A stretch of DNA of 64,000 nucleotides from Bradyrhizobium sp. ARR65 (lineage in GTDB: Bacteria > Pseudomonadota > Alphaproteobacteria > Rhizobiales > Xanthobacteraceae), in NCBI RefSeq assembly GCF_000472385.1, contig NZ_AWZU01000006.1, positions 108 through 64,107 of the forward strand. Direction: 5' to 3'. The translations under genes and the position numbers were made by a program. The notes under the pieces were generated by a model, which searched no databases, had not been told where the DNA came from, and worked only from the letters and a program-made list of their open reading frames with translations. Shown piece by piece: positions 8,094-16,740 of this stretch (position 1 is the stretch's first letter; every line of letters starts with the position of its first letter).

Positions 8094-9488
8094 GTGATCT
8101 CTTCACCATCCTCATCGACGCACGCCAAAGGCACGAGTTCGGACCTGTTCGACCAAACCGCCTTGTCGGATCTTGCGCAGCGGCTGGTGGAAGCGGCCAA
8201 GCGTGCCGGCGCCGACGCCGCCGACGCGGTTGCGGTGCGCGGCGTCTCGCACGGCGTGGAAGTCCGCGATGGTCGCGTCGAGGAATCCGAGCGCTCGGAA
8301 GGCGACGACGTGGGCCTGCGTGTGCTCGTGGGGCAGCGGCAGGCGGTCGTCTCCACGAACGACGTCTCCGGCGACGGCGTGGCCAAGCTCGCGGAGCGGG
8401 CGGTCGCGATGGCGCGTGTCGCGCCGGAAGACAAATATGTCGGGCTGGCCGATCCCTCGTTGTTGGCGCGCGATCTGCCCGATCTCGATCTGGTCGATCC
8501 CGCCACTCCCTCGACTGCCGAACTCGAGCGACGCGCGCAGGAGGCCGAGGCCGCGGCGCTTGGGGTGAAAGGCGTCACCAGGTCTGGCGGCGCGTCGGCG
8601 TCTGCCGGCATTGGCGGCATGGTGCTGGTGACGAGCTCGGGTTTTCATGGTGCCTATTTGCGTTCCAGTCAGAGCATCTCCATGACGGCGATCTCGGGCG
8701 AGGGCACCACGATGGAGCGCGACTACGACTACAGCTCCGCGCCCCATGCCGCCGATCTCTATTCGCCCGAGCGCGTCGGCCGCAGCGCCGGCGAGCGCGC
8801 AGTTGCGCGGGCCAATCCGCGCAAGGTCGAAACCTGCCAGGTGCCGGTCGTCTATGATCCCCGAGTCTCGGGTTCGCTGGTCGGCCATCTCGTCGGCGCC
8901 ATCAACGGCGCCTCGATCGCGCGCAAGACCAGTTTTCTGAAGGACAAGCTCGGCGCGCAGCTCTTCGCCGGCAACATCCGCATCATCGACGATCCGTTGC
9001 GCCGGCGCGGCTTGCGCTCCCAGCCTTTCGACGCCGAAGGCGTCAGCGTGAAAAAGCTGGCCATCATCGATCAGGGCATTCTGACCTCCTGGCTGCTCGA
9101 TTGCGCCACCGCGCGTGAACTCGGCCTTGCGACCACCGGTCACGCCCATCGCGGCGTTTCCTCCTCGCCCTCGCCGGGGCCGTATAATCTGCATCTGGAA
9201 GCCGGCACCGTCACGCCCGCGGAGCTGATCTCGGATATCAAGCAGGGATTTTACGTCACCGACCTGATCGGCTCCGGCGTCAATGGCGTCACCGGCGATT
9301 ACAGCCGCGGCGCGTCCGGCTTCTGGATCGAGAACGGCGAGATCACCTATCCGGTGAGCGAGGTCACGATCGCCGGCCACCTGTTGCCGATGTTCAAGTC
9401 GATGATTGCGGCCAACGACCTGGAGTTCCGTTACGGCGTCAACGCGCCGACCGTGCGCATCGAGGGACTGACGCTTGGCGGACGTTAG
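8094..9488 (+). CDS. pmbA: TldD/PmbA-family protein, PmbA (TldE) subunit
   Basis: 464 residues. PmbA/TldE pairs with TldD to form a cytosolic protease implicated in microcin maturation and antitoxin turnover. Recognisable stretches are EVRDGRVEESERSEGDDVGLRVLVG near the N-terminus, DYDYSSAP, and the C-terminal TSWLLDCATARELG and GSGVNGVTGDYSRGASGFW, all typical of the family; it lacks the TldD metal motif HExxxH, as expected for this subunit. GTG 8094 is preferred over an in-frame TTG at 8049 because GGGAA lies 10 nt upstream. It heads a plus-strand run of envelope genes and overlaps the next gene by 14 nt. Confidence 0.9.
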   Translation: MISSPSSSTHAKGTSSDLFDQTALSDLAQRLVEAAKRAGADAADAVAVRGVSHGVEVRDGRVEESERSEGDDVGLRVLVGQRQAVVSTNDVSGDGVAKLAERAVAMARVAPEDKYVGLADPSLLARDLPDLDLVDPATPSTAELERRAQEAEAAALGVKGVTRSGGASASAGIGGMVLVTSSGFHGAYLRSSQSISMTAISGEGTTMERDYDYSSAPHAADLYSPERVGRSAGERAVARANPRKVETCQVPVVYDPRVSGSLVGHLVGAINGASIARKTSFLKDKLGAQLFAGNIRIIDDPLRRRGLRSQPFDAEGVSVKKLAIIDQGILTSWLLDCATARELGLATTGHAHRGVSSSPSPGPYNLHLEAGTVTPAELISDIKQGFYVTDLIGSGVNGVTGDYSRGASGFWIENGEITYPVSEVTIAGHLLPMFKSMIAANDLEFRYGVNAPTVRIEGLTLGGR

Positions 9489-10278
9489 CCGTGAGACATT
9501 GTCGCGCGATGCAGAACTCCTGAAGGACACCGTGCGCGAGGCCGGCGCGCTGGCGCTCGCGCTGTTCCGCACCGATCTGAAAAAATGGATCAAGGGCAGC
9601 TCCTCCCCGGTGTCGGAGGCCGATATCGCGGTCAACGACCTGCTCGAGGCGAGGTTGCGCTCCGCAACCCCCCACTACGGTTGGCTGTCGGAGGAAAGCG
9701 CTGACGACGCGGACCGGCTGGCGAAACGGCGTGTTTGGATCGTCGATCCCATCGACGGCACGCGCGGCTATCTCGCCGGGCGCGAGGACTGGTGCGTGAG
9801 CGTGGCACTGGTTGAGGACAACACGCCGCTGTTCGCCGCGGTGTTCGCACCGGCCAGCGACGAATTCTTTTTCGCCGTGCGCGGACAGGGCGCCACCCGC
9901 AACGAGATGGAGCTGCTGGCCACGCCCGGTACGGCGCTGGATTTCACCCGCGTCGCCGGCCCGAAACCGCTGGTTGAGCGGCTCACTACCGATTCAGGCG
10001 ACATCACGCTACATCCGCGAATCGCTTCACTGGCGCTTCGGCTGTGCCGGGTCGCGGATGGAAGTCTGGATGCGGCGTTTGCCGGCGGCAATAGTCACGA
10101 CTGGGATCTTGCGGCGGCTCATTTGATCGTGCAGGAAGCGAATGGTAGGATGACCGCGCTTTCCGGCGAGGGGATTCTGTACAATTGCCGGGAAGTGACA
10201 CACGGGGTGCTGGTGGCGGCAGGACGCGATCGTCATGCGAGCATTGTCGCGCATTTTCGAGATCGTTTGCCCGTTTAA
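9475..10278 (+). CDS. cysQ: Inositol monophosphatase-fold phosphatase, CysQ-like (3'(2'),5'-bisphosphate nucleotidase)
   Basis: 267 residues. Metal-binding motifs of the IMPase superfamily are intact: LSEESADD (Glu 73/74), WIVDPIDGTRGYLAGR (Asp 91, Asp 94) and HDWDLAAAHLIV (C-terminal Asp). The FFAVRGQGA segment is usual for CysQ, which removes the 3' phosphate from PAP produced in sulfate assimilation; inositol phosphatase activity is an alternative. The chosen TTG overlaps the end of pmbA by 14 nt, implying coupling; a slightly later start is possible. The same neighbour order recurs in related Rhizobiales as part of a lipid A gene run. Confidence 0.82.
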   Translation: MADVSRETLSRDAELLKDTVREAGALALALFRTDLKKWIKGSSSPVSEADIAVNDLLEARLRSATPHYGWLSEESADDADRLAKRRVWIVDPIDGTRGYLAGREDWCVSVALVEDNTPLFAAVFAPASDEFFFAVRGQGATRNEMELLATPGTALDFTRVAGPKPLVERLTTDSGDITLHPRIASLALRLCRVADGSLDAAFAGGNSHDWDLAAAHLIVQEANGRMTALSGEGILYNCREVTHGVLVAAGRDRHASIVAHFRDRLPV

Positions 10279-10338
10279 GCGCCCTGACCCTGTCGCGAGA
10301 TTCGAGCTTGCCGGGCATCCATCCTAGGAAAGAGAATC

Positions 10339-10590
10339 ATGCCAGATAATGCCCCGCAGCAACAACTGCTTCATCTCGTCTTCGGCGGTGAACTGACCGA
10401 CCTCGAACACAACACGTTCAAGGACCTCGAGAAAGTCGATATCGTCGGCCTCTTCCCCAACTACGCGACTGCTTACGTAGCCTGGAAAGCCAAGGCGCAG
10501 CAGACCGTCGACAACGCGCATATGCGCTACTTCATCGTGCACCTGCATCGGCTGCTCGATCCCGCCCAAGATACGAAACCCGGCCGTTGA
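10339..10590 (+). CDS. Small conserved protein, DUF4170
   Basis: 83 residues, cytoplasmic, no signal peptide. The core LLHLVFGGELTDLEHNTF ... VGLFPNYATAYVAWKAKAQ ... MRYFIVHLHRLLDP matches a short alphaproteobacterial family I know as DUF4170. The ATG has AGGAAAGAG 4-12 nt upstream. Its stop overlaps the TTG start of the next gene (TTGA), tying it to the acyltransferase-like DUF374 protein and the lipid A genes waaA and lpxK. That context hints at a role in envelope synthesis, but no activity is known to me. Confidence 0.85.
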   Translation: MPDNAPQQQLLHLVFGGELTDLEHNTFKDLEKVDIVGLFPNYATAYVAWKAKAQQTVDNAHMRYFIVHLHRLLDPAQDTKPGR

Positions 10591-11300
10591 AGAAGCTGCT
10601 TCGCAATATTTTGCGCAGCGGCTGGTTCCAGCGTGCTGTGGGGTTCCTCGCAGCCGAGTATCTGCGGCTGGTCTGGAAGACCAACAAATTCGTTATGGAC
10701 CCGCCGCATGTCTATGACATGGTCGAGCCGCGCCAGCCCGCGATCTTCGTGTTCTGGCACGGCCAGCATTTCATGACGCCATTCATCAAGACCAAGAAGG
10801 ACCACCGCGCCAAGGTCCTGATCTCGCGCCATCGCGACGGCGAATACAACGCCATCGCCGCCGAGCGGCTCGGCATCGGCACGATCCGCGGCTCCGGCGA
10901 TCATGGTGGAGCCTTTCACCGCAAGGGTGGCGTCGGCGCGTTCAGGGAGATGGTGCGCGCGCTCGAGGAGAATTATAATGTTGCGCTGACCGCCGACGTG
11001 CCGAAGCGCGCGCGCGTCGCCGGTCTCGGCGTCATCATGCTGGCGAGAGAAACCGGACGGCCGATCATGCCCTTTGCGATGGCCACCAGCCGCTTCATAC
11101 GACTAAAGAACTGGGACCGGACCACGATCAATCTGCCGTTCGGGCGCGGCGTATTGGTGGGGGTTGAGGAAATCAGCGTGCCCCGCGATGCGGACGCCGC
11201 GACCATGGAGCGGTTGCGCTTGAGGCTGGAGGCCTATCTGAACGAGGCGACCCGCCGCGCCTATGCCAAAGTGGGGCGTCCGGAGGCCGGCCGTGGCTAA
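10587..11300 (+). CDS. DUF374 lysophospholipid acyltransferase-family protein
   Basis: 237 residues from a TTG start embedded in the stop of the preceding gene. FVFWHGQHFMTPF provides the His of an acyltransferase-type motif, ISRHRDGEYNA and GTIRGSGDHGG follow the DUF374 pattern, and LTADVPKRARVAGLGVIMLA corresponds to the region before the PlsC-like hydrophobic pocket. The family is related to the LpxL/PlsC acyltransferases and in Rhizobiales is found next to waaA. A role in acylating lipid A or another envelope lipid is likely but unproven. No clear N-terminal signal; peripheral membrane association is probable. Its stop overlaps waaA by 8 nt. Confidence 0.85.
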   Translation: MKKLLRNILRSGWFQRAVGFLAAEYLRLVWKTNKFVMDPPHVYDMVEPRQPAIFVFWHGQHFMTPFIKTKKDHRAKVLISRHRDGEYNAIAAERLGIGTIRGSGDHGGAFHRKGGVGAFREMVRALEENYNVALTADVPKRARVAGLGVIMLARETGRPIMPFAMATSRFIRLKNWDRTTINLPFGRGVLVGVEEISVPRDADAATMERLRLRLEAYLNEATRRAYAKVGRPEAGRG

Positions 11301-12597
11301 CTCGCTGCCGATGACGCTGCGCGTGTACCGCAAGCTGTCGTCGGTCGTGGTGCCGCTGGCGCCGGCCCTGATCAATCGGCGCTTGAGGCAGGGCAAGGAG
11401 GATCCGGAGCGCATCGGCGAGCGTCGCGGCATGTCGCGCGATCCGCGGCCCGCAGGCCCGTTGATCTGGATACATGGCGCCAGCGTCGGCGAGGTGCTGG
11501 CGGCAGCCGCCTTGATTGAGAGACTGCGGGCGCTCGACATCCGCATCCTCGTCACATCAGGCACGGTGACCTCGGCGGCGATCGTGGCCAAGCGCTTCCC
11601 GCCCGACATCATTCATCAATACGTGCCATACGATTCGCCGCGCTTCGTCGCGCGGTTCCTCGATCATTGGCGGCCCTCGCTGGCGCTGTTCATCGAATCC
11701 GACCTCTGGCCGAACATCATCCTGCAAAGCGCGGCACGGCGGCTGCCGATGGTCCTGATCAACGGACGAATGTCGCAGCGCTCGTTTCCGCGCTGGCGGC
11801 GGGTGTCGGGCACGATTTCGGCGCTGCTTGGAAAATTCGATATTTGCCTTGCGCAATCCCGCACCGATGCCGAACGCTTTTCCGCACTAGGCAGCCGCAA
11901 CGTCGTCGTGACAGGCAATCTGAAGCTCGACGTTCCGGCACCACCCGCTGACGCGGTCAAGCTGGAACGGCTGACGGCGTTGACGCGCGGGCGGCCGATC
12001 GTGGTGGCGGCCTCGACCCATCCCGGCGAGGAAGAGATCCTGATCGAGACCCAGCGGGCGCTCGCCGGTTTGTTTCCGCAACTTTTGACCGTGATCGCCC
12101 CCCGGCATCCAGATCGCGGGCCCGCGATTGCGCAGATGATCGAGGCCGCGGGTCTGAAAACCGCGTTGCGCTCGCGCCAGCAATTGCCTGATACGGCGAC
12201 CGAGATCTACGTCGCAGATACGCTCGGCGAATTGGGTCTGTTCTACCGCTTGGCCGAGATCGTCTTCATGGGCGGCTCGCTGGTCGAACATGGCGGGCAA
12301 AATCCGATCGAGGCGGTCAAGCTGAATGCGGCGATCGTGCACGGCCCGCACGTCTTCAACTTCGCTGATGTCTACAAGGCCCTCGACCAGGCCGGCGGTG
12401 CGCGAACCGCTGTCGACAAGGAGGCGCTGGTCAAGCAGCTCGGCCAGTTGCTGGCCGATCAGGACGCGCGCGAGAGGCTGGTTACGGCATCCACGCGCGT
12501 CGTGGCGCAGCTTGGCGGTGCACTGGACCGGACGCTGGCCGCTCTCGAGCCCTATCTCTTGCAGTTGCGGCTCGAGATGGGAGCCGCCAATGCGTGA
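11293..12597 (+). CDS. waaA: 3-deoxy-D-manno-octulosonic acid (Kdo) transferase
   Basis: 434 residues, GT30 family. It attaches Kdo from CMP-Kdo to lipid IVA on the inner face of the cytoplasmic membrane. The N-terminus has the usual amphipathic anchor and basic RRLRQGKEDPERIGERRG; IHGASVGEVLAA contains the catalytic Glu, and FMGGSLVEHGGQNPIEAV is the donor-site motif near the C-terminus. GTG 11293 overlaps the DUF374 gene by 8 nt and is preferred over ATG 11311. The gene overlaps lpxK by 8 nt (ATGCGTGA). Its substrate CMP-Kdo comes from KdsB, encoded at 61581-62321 in this window. Confidence 0.95.
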   Translation: MANSLPMTLRVYRKLSSVVVPLAPALINRRLRQGKEDPERIGERRGMSRDPRPAGPLIWIHGASVGEVLAAAALIERLRALDIRILVTSGTVTSAAIVAKRFPPDIIHQYVPYDSPRFVARFLDHWRPSLALFIESDLWPNIILQSAARRLPMVLINGRMSQRSFPRWRRVSGTISALLGKFDICLAQSRTDAERFSALGSRNVVVTGNLKLDVPAPPADAVKLERLTALTRGRPIVVAASTHPGEEEILIETQRALAGLFPQLLTVIAPRHPDRGPAIAQMIEAAGLKTALRSRQQLPDTATEIYVADTLGELGLFYRLAEIVFMGGSLVEHGGQNPIEAVKLNAAIVHGPHVFNFADVYKALDQAGGARTAVDKEALVKQLGQLLADQDARERLVTASTRVVAQLGGALDRTLAALEPYLLQLRLEMGAANA

Positions 12598-13615
12598 GCC
12601 GGCCTTTTGGCACCGGCCGGCATCGTGGACATCGCATCTGCTGTGGCCGTTTGCCGCGCTCTACGGCGCGGTCGCGGGCCTGCGCATGGCTCGCAAGGGT
12701 TTTGACGCCGGCGTCCCCGTGTTCTGCGTCGGCAACTATCATCTGGGCGGCGCCGGCAAGACGCCGACCGTGCTCGCGCTTGCCGACATCCTGCGCGAGC
12801 TCGGCGAGACGCCGGTCGTGCTCAGCCGCGGCTATGGCGGACGGCGGCGCGGCCCCTTGATGGTCGACGCTGGCAGGCACACGGCTGTCGATGTCGGCGA
12901 CGAGCCGCTGATGCTGGCGGTGCATATTCCGGCGGTGGTGTCGCGCGACCGCATCGATGGCGTCGCGCTCGCAAGATCGCAGCGCGCCAGCGTGATCCTG
13001 ATGGATGACGGTTTCCAAAATCCCGCGCTTGCCAAGGACACCGCGCTGATCGTGATCGACAGCGAGCGCGGCCTCGGCAACGGCTGCGTCTTTCCCGCGG
13101 GCCCCTTGAGGGCGCCGCTCGCGCCGCAGCTTGCCCGCACCAGCGCGCTGATCGTGATCGGCGCGGGCACGGCGGCGAAGGACGTGGCTGCGGCGGTTGC
13201 CGCGTCCGGCAAGCCGGTGCTCGCGGCTCATCTTCGACCCGATGCGGCGGCGATCGAAAAGCTCAGGGGCAAGCGCGTGCTCGCCTTCGCCGGCATTGGC
13301 GATCCCGAGCGGTTTTTTCGCACCTTGGGAGCGGCCGGCGTCGAAGTCGCGCAACGGAAGGCGTTCGCCGATCACCACCCATTTTCAGCGCGTGAGATCG
13401 AGGCGCTGGTCACTGCGGCGAAACGAGACGGCCTGATGCTGGTGACCACGGAAAAGGATCTGGTGCGATTGCGCGGCGATGCGCAGCTTGCGGCGCTTTC
13501 GCAGGAGATCGTGCCGTTTCCGGTGAGCTTGCAATTCGAGGACGTCGCGCGCGTAAGGAAGTTGGTGTCCGACTGGCTGTTCAAGGCGCGCGAGAAAAGA
13601 TTTCGAAAACCGTAG
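12590..13615 (+). CDS. lpxK: Tetraacyldisaccharide 4'-kinase
   Basis: 341 residues. LpxK phosphorylates the 4' position of the lipid A disaccharide at the inner membrane. The P-loop is HLGGAGKTPT (residues 51-60), preceded by the hydrophobic N-terminal helix WPFAALYGAVAGLRM; LSRGYGG, DVGDEPLML and ILMDDGFQNP are the other LpxK signatures. The ATG at 12590 lies within the end of waaA, so an open frame continuing far upstream is only a shadow of waaA. It closes the envelope operon; a repeat fragment follows at 13625. Confidence 0.95.
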   Translation: MREPAFWHRPASWTSHLLWPFAALYGAVAGLRMARKGFDAGVPVFCVGNYHLGGAGKTPTVLALADILRELGETPVVLSRGYGGRRRGPLMVDAGRHTAVDVGDEPLMLAVHIPAVVSRDRIDGVALARSQRASVILMDDGFQNPALAKDTALIVIDSERGLGNGCVFPAGPLRAPLAPQLARTSALIVIGAGTAAKDVAAAVAASGKPVLAAHLRPDAAAIEKLRGKRVLAFAGIGDPERFFRTLGAAGVEVAQRKAFADHHPFSAREIEALVTAAKRDGLMLVTTEKDLVRLRGDAQLAALSQEIVPFPVSLQFEDVARVRKLVSDWLFKAREKRFRKP

Positions 13616-13624
13616 CTTGTAGGA

Positions 13625-13690
13625 TGTATTGAGCCACCGGGTCGCGCAAATGCACGCCCGATGACAGGCCCCAAGGATCCCGTCCCACAT
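13625..13690. repeat. Solo copy of the nested hairpin module
   Basis: After lpxK, bases 13633-13672 match the module found inside other repeats: GCCACCGGGTCGCGC, a short loop, then GCACGCCCGATGACAGGCCC. No outer repeat arms of the other families are evident, so this is either a free copy or the remnant of a decayed composite. It lies between the convergent genes lpxK and the DUF2093 gene. Confidence 0.6.
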
Positions 13691-13699
13691 TTTCGGACG

Positions 13700-13921
13700 C
13701 TACTTCTTCACCTGCTCCGGGTAATGCCGTTGCAGCACGGCGGTCGGCGTCGCATAGGCTTCCTGCAGATCGACGCTCCAATATTTCAGCTCATCGAGCG
13801 GTATCCGCACGTCGGTCACCGCGCAGCGCACATAGGTCCCGGGCGAAATCACGCGGAAATCGCCGTCAAGGTATTGCACCTGCGCTTCCCCATGGCCTGA
13901 GGGACCGAATTTGTTCAGCAC
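13700..13921 (-). CDS. Small conserved protein, DUF2093
   Basis: 73 residues. LNKFGPSGHGEAQVQYLDGDFRV ... PGTYVRCAVTDVRIPLDELKYWSVDLQEAY is characteristic of DUF2093, a short cytoplasmic alphaproteobacterial family of unknown function. The start is GTG at 13921, with GGAG 9 nt upstream; an open frame continues further upstream but is not family-like. In related genomes I remember this gene near xseA, and here xseA is 1.1 kb away on the same strand with one plus-strand gene between. Confidence 0.8.
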   Translation of the reverse strand: MLNKFGPSGHGEAQVQYLDGDFRVISPGTYVRCAVTDVRIPLDELKYWSVDLQEAYATPTAVLQRHYPEQVKK

Positions 13922-14108
13922 GGTTGTGGGCTCCGAATTAAATCCCGGTAATCTGCCGGTGTGAGGCTCAAATCCTGCTAACATAAATAGGTCGTGCTGT
14001 CCGCCTGCGAAACCCACTGATTCGTGATGTTTTGCGGTTCGGACCGCATGGTACTTTTTTCCGCGGATGAGGCTGGTGTCCCCCGCCGGCATAGATTTGC
14101 AGAGTTCG

Positions 14109-14942
14109 ATGCGCCGTCTTGCCGTCCTCGCATTGTTGCTGCTTGTCGCCCCGGCGCTTGCCCTGTCCTCGCCGGCGGCCCCGCGCCAGGTGGAGATCCC
14201 GTCCGGCAGCGTCACCCTGCGCGCCCAGCTCTATAAGCCGGATGGCGACGGGCCGTTTCCGACCGTCATCGCGCTCCACGGCTGCGGCGGCTTGGCCAGC
14301 CGTTCCGAGCCCGTGTTGCCGCGTTACCGCGATTGGGCCGAGCAGCTCGTGAAGAACGGCCGGGCGGTTTTGCTGCCGGACAGCTACGGCTCGCGCGGGC
14401 TTGGGCCCCAATGCCGGGCCAAGGAGCACCGGGTGACCGCGCGTCGCGAACGCGTGACCGATATTCTGGCGGCACGGCAATGGCTGATCCAGCAACCTTG
14501 GGCGAGGGCCGATCGGATCAGCCTGATCGGCTGGGCCAACGGCGCCAGCGCGTTGCTCTGGGCGGTGCGCCCGCAATTGCTCTCCGGCAACGGCGAGCCG
14601 GATTTCCGCTCGGCGATCGCCTTCTATCCGGATTGCCGGCTCTCGGCCGGGCTCGGCTGGAGCGCACGCGTGCCGACGCTACTCCTGATCGGCGCCAAGG
14701 ACGATGTGTCCTCGCCACCGGCCTGCCGGCAGATGATCGATGGCGCGCGCGGCCGCAGCGCGCTGACGCGGATCGTGATCTATCCTGGCGCCTATCATGA
14801 TTTCGATCGCGCCAACCTGCCGATCCACGCCGTGGCGGCCTCTGTCGACGATGCCGGCTTGCCCGAGCGCGGCCATGTCGGCACTGACCCCCAAGCGCGG
14901 CAGGACGCGCAAAAGCTCGTCGCGGAGTGGCTGTCGCGCTGA
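14109..14942 (+). CDS. Exported dienelactone-hydrolase-like protein with a substituted nucleophile
   Basis: 277 residues. A signal peptide (RRLAVLALLLLVAPALALS) leads to an alpha/beta-hydrolase fold: TVIALHGCGG is the oxyanion-side motif, LLLIGAKDDV gives the acid residue (Asp 198/199), and YPGAYHDF gives the His (230). The nucleophile elbow reads GWANG (residues 141-145, codons GGC TGG GCC AAC GGC), so the expected Ser/Cys is Ala. As written the protein cannot act as a serine or cysteine hydrolase; it may be a binding protein or use another residue. ATG 14109 is preferred because it produces the signal peptide. Divergent from the DUF2093 gene, convergent with xseA. Confidence 0.8.
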   Translation: MRRLAVLALLLLVAPALALSSPAAPRQVEIPSGSVTLRAQLYKPDGDGPFPTVIALHGCGGLASRSEPVLPRYRDWAEQLVKNGRAVLLPDSYGSRGLGPQCRAKEHRVTARRERVTDILAARQWLIQQPWARADRISLIGWANGASALLWAVRPQLLSGNGEPDFRSAIAFYPDCRLSAGLGWSARVPTLLLIGAKDDVSSPPACRQMIDGARGRSALTRIVIYPGAYHDFDRANLPIHAVAASVDDAGLPERGHVGTDPQARQDAQKLVAEWLSR

Positions 14943-14955
14943 GCGTTCGTTAGGT

Positions 14956-14998
14956 CGTCATTCCGGGTTCGATGCTTTCGCATCGCCCCGGAATGACG
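14956..14998. terminator. Perfect-armed hairpin (CGTCATTCCGGG family) between convergent genes
   Basis: CGTCATTCCGGG pairs with the reverse-complementary run ending CCGGAATGACG, and an inner CGATGC/GCATCG stem closes on TTTC. It fills the 61-bp gap between the hydrolase-like gene and xseA, whose 3' ends face each other, so it probably terminates or shields both transcripts. It is also the minimal member of a repeat family with longer copies at 18614, 40036, 51708 and 60489. Confidence 0.6.
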
Positions 14999-15003
14999 GC
15001 GTC

Positions 15004-16614
15004 CTAAAACAGGCTCCCCTGATCGACCGGTTTTACGATCCGCTTCGGCGCCTTCGGCTCGCGCGCGGCTGGCTTCGGCCGCTCGGGCCGGACCACTGCC
15101 GGCCGATCCGCATCGGCGGTCGCGCCGACGCGCCCATCGGCAAATTCCAGCTCGAGCCGTGCGCCGCCGCCGATCTCCGCCGCCCCGTGCAAGGGATGGC
15201 CGGCCTCGTCGCGCACCAAGGCAAAGCCGCGCGCCAAGACGCTGCGATAGGACAAAGCGGCAAGCAATTGGCCGCTATGGCTGACGCGGGCGTCAAGCCG
15301 CTGCAGCGACGTCAGCAGCGCGCGATGGGCGCGCTCGGAAAGCCTTAGCGTTCGCTCGCGCTGGCGCGCGATGGTCTGGCGCTGCGCCTGCGCATTGGCA
15401 AGCTTTGAGGCCCTCAGTCTTGCCTCTAACCCGGCAAAGCGGTCGCGGCGGCGGCGCAGCAGCGAATGCGCGGCATGGGTCAGCCTTTCGCCGCAGACGA
15501 GGTGTCGATGCCGCGCCTGCTCGACCTGTCCGTGCAGCACTCGCAAGGTGAGCCGCGCGCTCGCCGCGACAAAGCGGCGGAAATGGGCATGGGTATTGGC
15601 GCGCAAGCCGCGGGGCAGGGCGGCGCCGGCGCCATCGAGCCGTTGGCGCGGGATCGCGAGCAACTCGCCGGCCGCAGGCAGGGCGCGCGCGGCCGCCCGC
15701 AACTCATTGCGGCGGCTCTCCTGACCGCGCTGCCAGCACATCCTGGTGCGTCGAGCGAGGCTCTCCACCTCGGCCATCAATTCGCTGCGCACGGGGACCG
15801 CCATTTCGGCTGCCGCAGTTGGCGTCGGGGCGCGCTTGTCGGCGGCGAAGTCGATCAGCGTGATGTCGGTCTCGTGGCCGACCGCCGAAATCAGCGGGAT
15901 GCGGCTTTCAGCCGCCGCGCGCACCACGATCTCCTCGTTGAAGGACCAGAGATCCTCCAGCGAGCCGCCGCCGCGCGCGACGATCAAGACGTCAGGACGC
16001 GGGATCCTGCCGTGTTCCGGCAGCGCGTTAAACCCGCGGATCGCGGCAGCGACCTGCTCGGCCGAGCCATCGCCCTGCACCTTGACCGGCCATACCAGTA
16101 CATGGCGGGGGAAGCGGTCGGACAGGCGATGCAGGATGTCGCGGATCACGGCGCCGGTCGGCGAGGTAACCACGCCGATTACCTCGGGCAGCCAGGGCAG
16201 CGCCCGCTTGCGCCGCTCGTCGAACAGGCCTTCGGCGGCCAGCTTCTTCTTGCGCTCTTCCATCAGCGCCATCAGCGCGCCGATGCCGGCCGGCTCCAGG
16301 GCCTCGATCACGATCTGATATTTGGAGGCGCCCGGATAGGTGGTGAGCTTGCCGGTCGCGATGACCTCGAGCCCCTCCTGCGGCTTGAACCGCATCCGGT
16401 AGAGCGAGCTCTTCCAGATCACGGCCTCGATCTTGGCGTTCTCGTCCTTGAGCGCGAAATAGCAATGACCGGAGGAATGCGGGCCGCGGAAGCCAGAGAT
16501 CTCGCCGCGTACCCGGACATGACCGAAACGATCCTCCACCGTCCGCCGCAGGGCATTGGACAGCTCGGAGACGGTGAATTCGGGCGCGTTGATCAGAGGT
16601 TCGGCAGCAGGCAT
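15004..16614 (-). CDS. xseA: Exodeoxyribonuclease VII large subunit
   Basis: 536 residues. XseA with XseB degrades single-stranded DNA in mismatch repair and damage processing. The N-terminal OB fold reads [29 protein letters not shown]; the catalytic core shows [34 protein letters not shown] and [19 protein letters not shown] long Arg-rich coiled-coil part follows, then [14 protein letters not shown] and a basic tail ending DQGSLF. ATG 16614 matches the family; in-frame sequence upstream to 16692 is not family-like. xseB is not in this window. Confidence 0.95.
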   Translation of the reverse strand: MPAAEPLINAPEFTVSELSNALRRTVEDRFGHVRVRGEISGFRGPHSSGHCYFALKDENAKIEAVIWKSSLYRMRFKPQEGLEVIATGKLTTYPGASKYQIVIEALEPAGIGALMALMEERKKKLAAEGLFDERRKRALPWLPEVIGVVTSPTGAVIRDILHRLSDRFPRHVLVWPVKVQGDGSAEQVAAAIRGFNALPEHGRIPRPDVLIVARGGGSLEDLWSFNEEIVVRAAAESRIPLISAVGHETDITLIDFAADKRAPTPTAAAEMAVPVRSELMAEVESLARRTRMCWQRGQESRRNELRAAARALPAAGELLAIPRQRLDGAGAALPRGLRANTHAHFRRFVAASARLTLRVLHGQVEQARHRHLVCGERLTHAAHSLLRRRRDRFAGLEARLRASKLANAQAQRQTIARQRERTLRLSERAHRALLTSLQRLDARVSHSGQLLAALSYRSVLARGFALVRDEAGHPLHGAAEIGGGARLELEFADGRVGATADADRPAVVRPERPKPAAREPKAPKRIVKPVDQGSLF

Positions 16615-16693
16615 CTCGAATCGCGAATCTAGGGTAGGCGCCCAAGTTAGGGATTTTCGCCGCCGATCGCCAATCCAGCCTTGTTTTATCATA

Positions 16694-16712
16694 TACTCTG
16701 TAATACAGAGTA
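16694..16712. promoter_or_regulatory. Perfect 19-bp palindrome, candidate operator
   Basis: TACTCTGTAATACAGAGTA is an inverted repeat with two perfect 9-bp arms around one central A. It lies 28 bp before the ATG of the alpha/beta-hydrolase gene, inside an AT-rich stretch that contains TATACT and TATAAC elements usable as a -10 box. The three-gene operon that follows ends in a small winged-helix regulator, so autoregulation through this site is a natural hypothesis. Confidence 0.6.
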
Positions 16713-16740
16713 CTCCATCGTATAACTAGGGAGGACGATC

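Noticed and set aside
8112..9635. Minus-strand open frame of about 500 codons opposite pmbA
   Set aside because: High-GC antisense shadow; composition rich in Arg, Gly and Ala with no recognisable motif.
16615..16692. N-terminal extension of XseA
   Set aside because: The family N-terminus starts at ATG 16614; the additional residues are unlike XseA and approach the neighbouring operator region.
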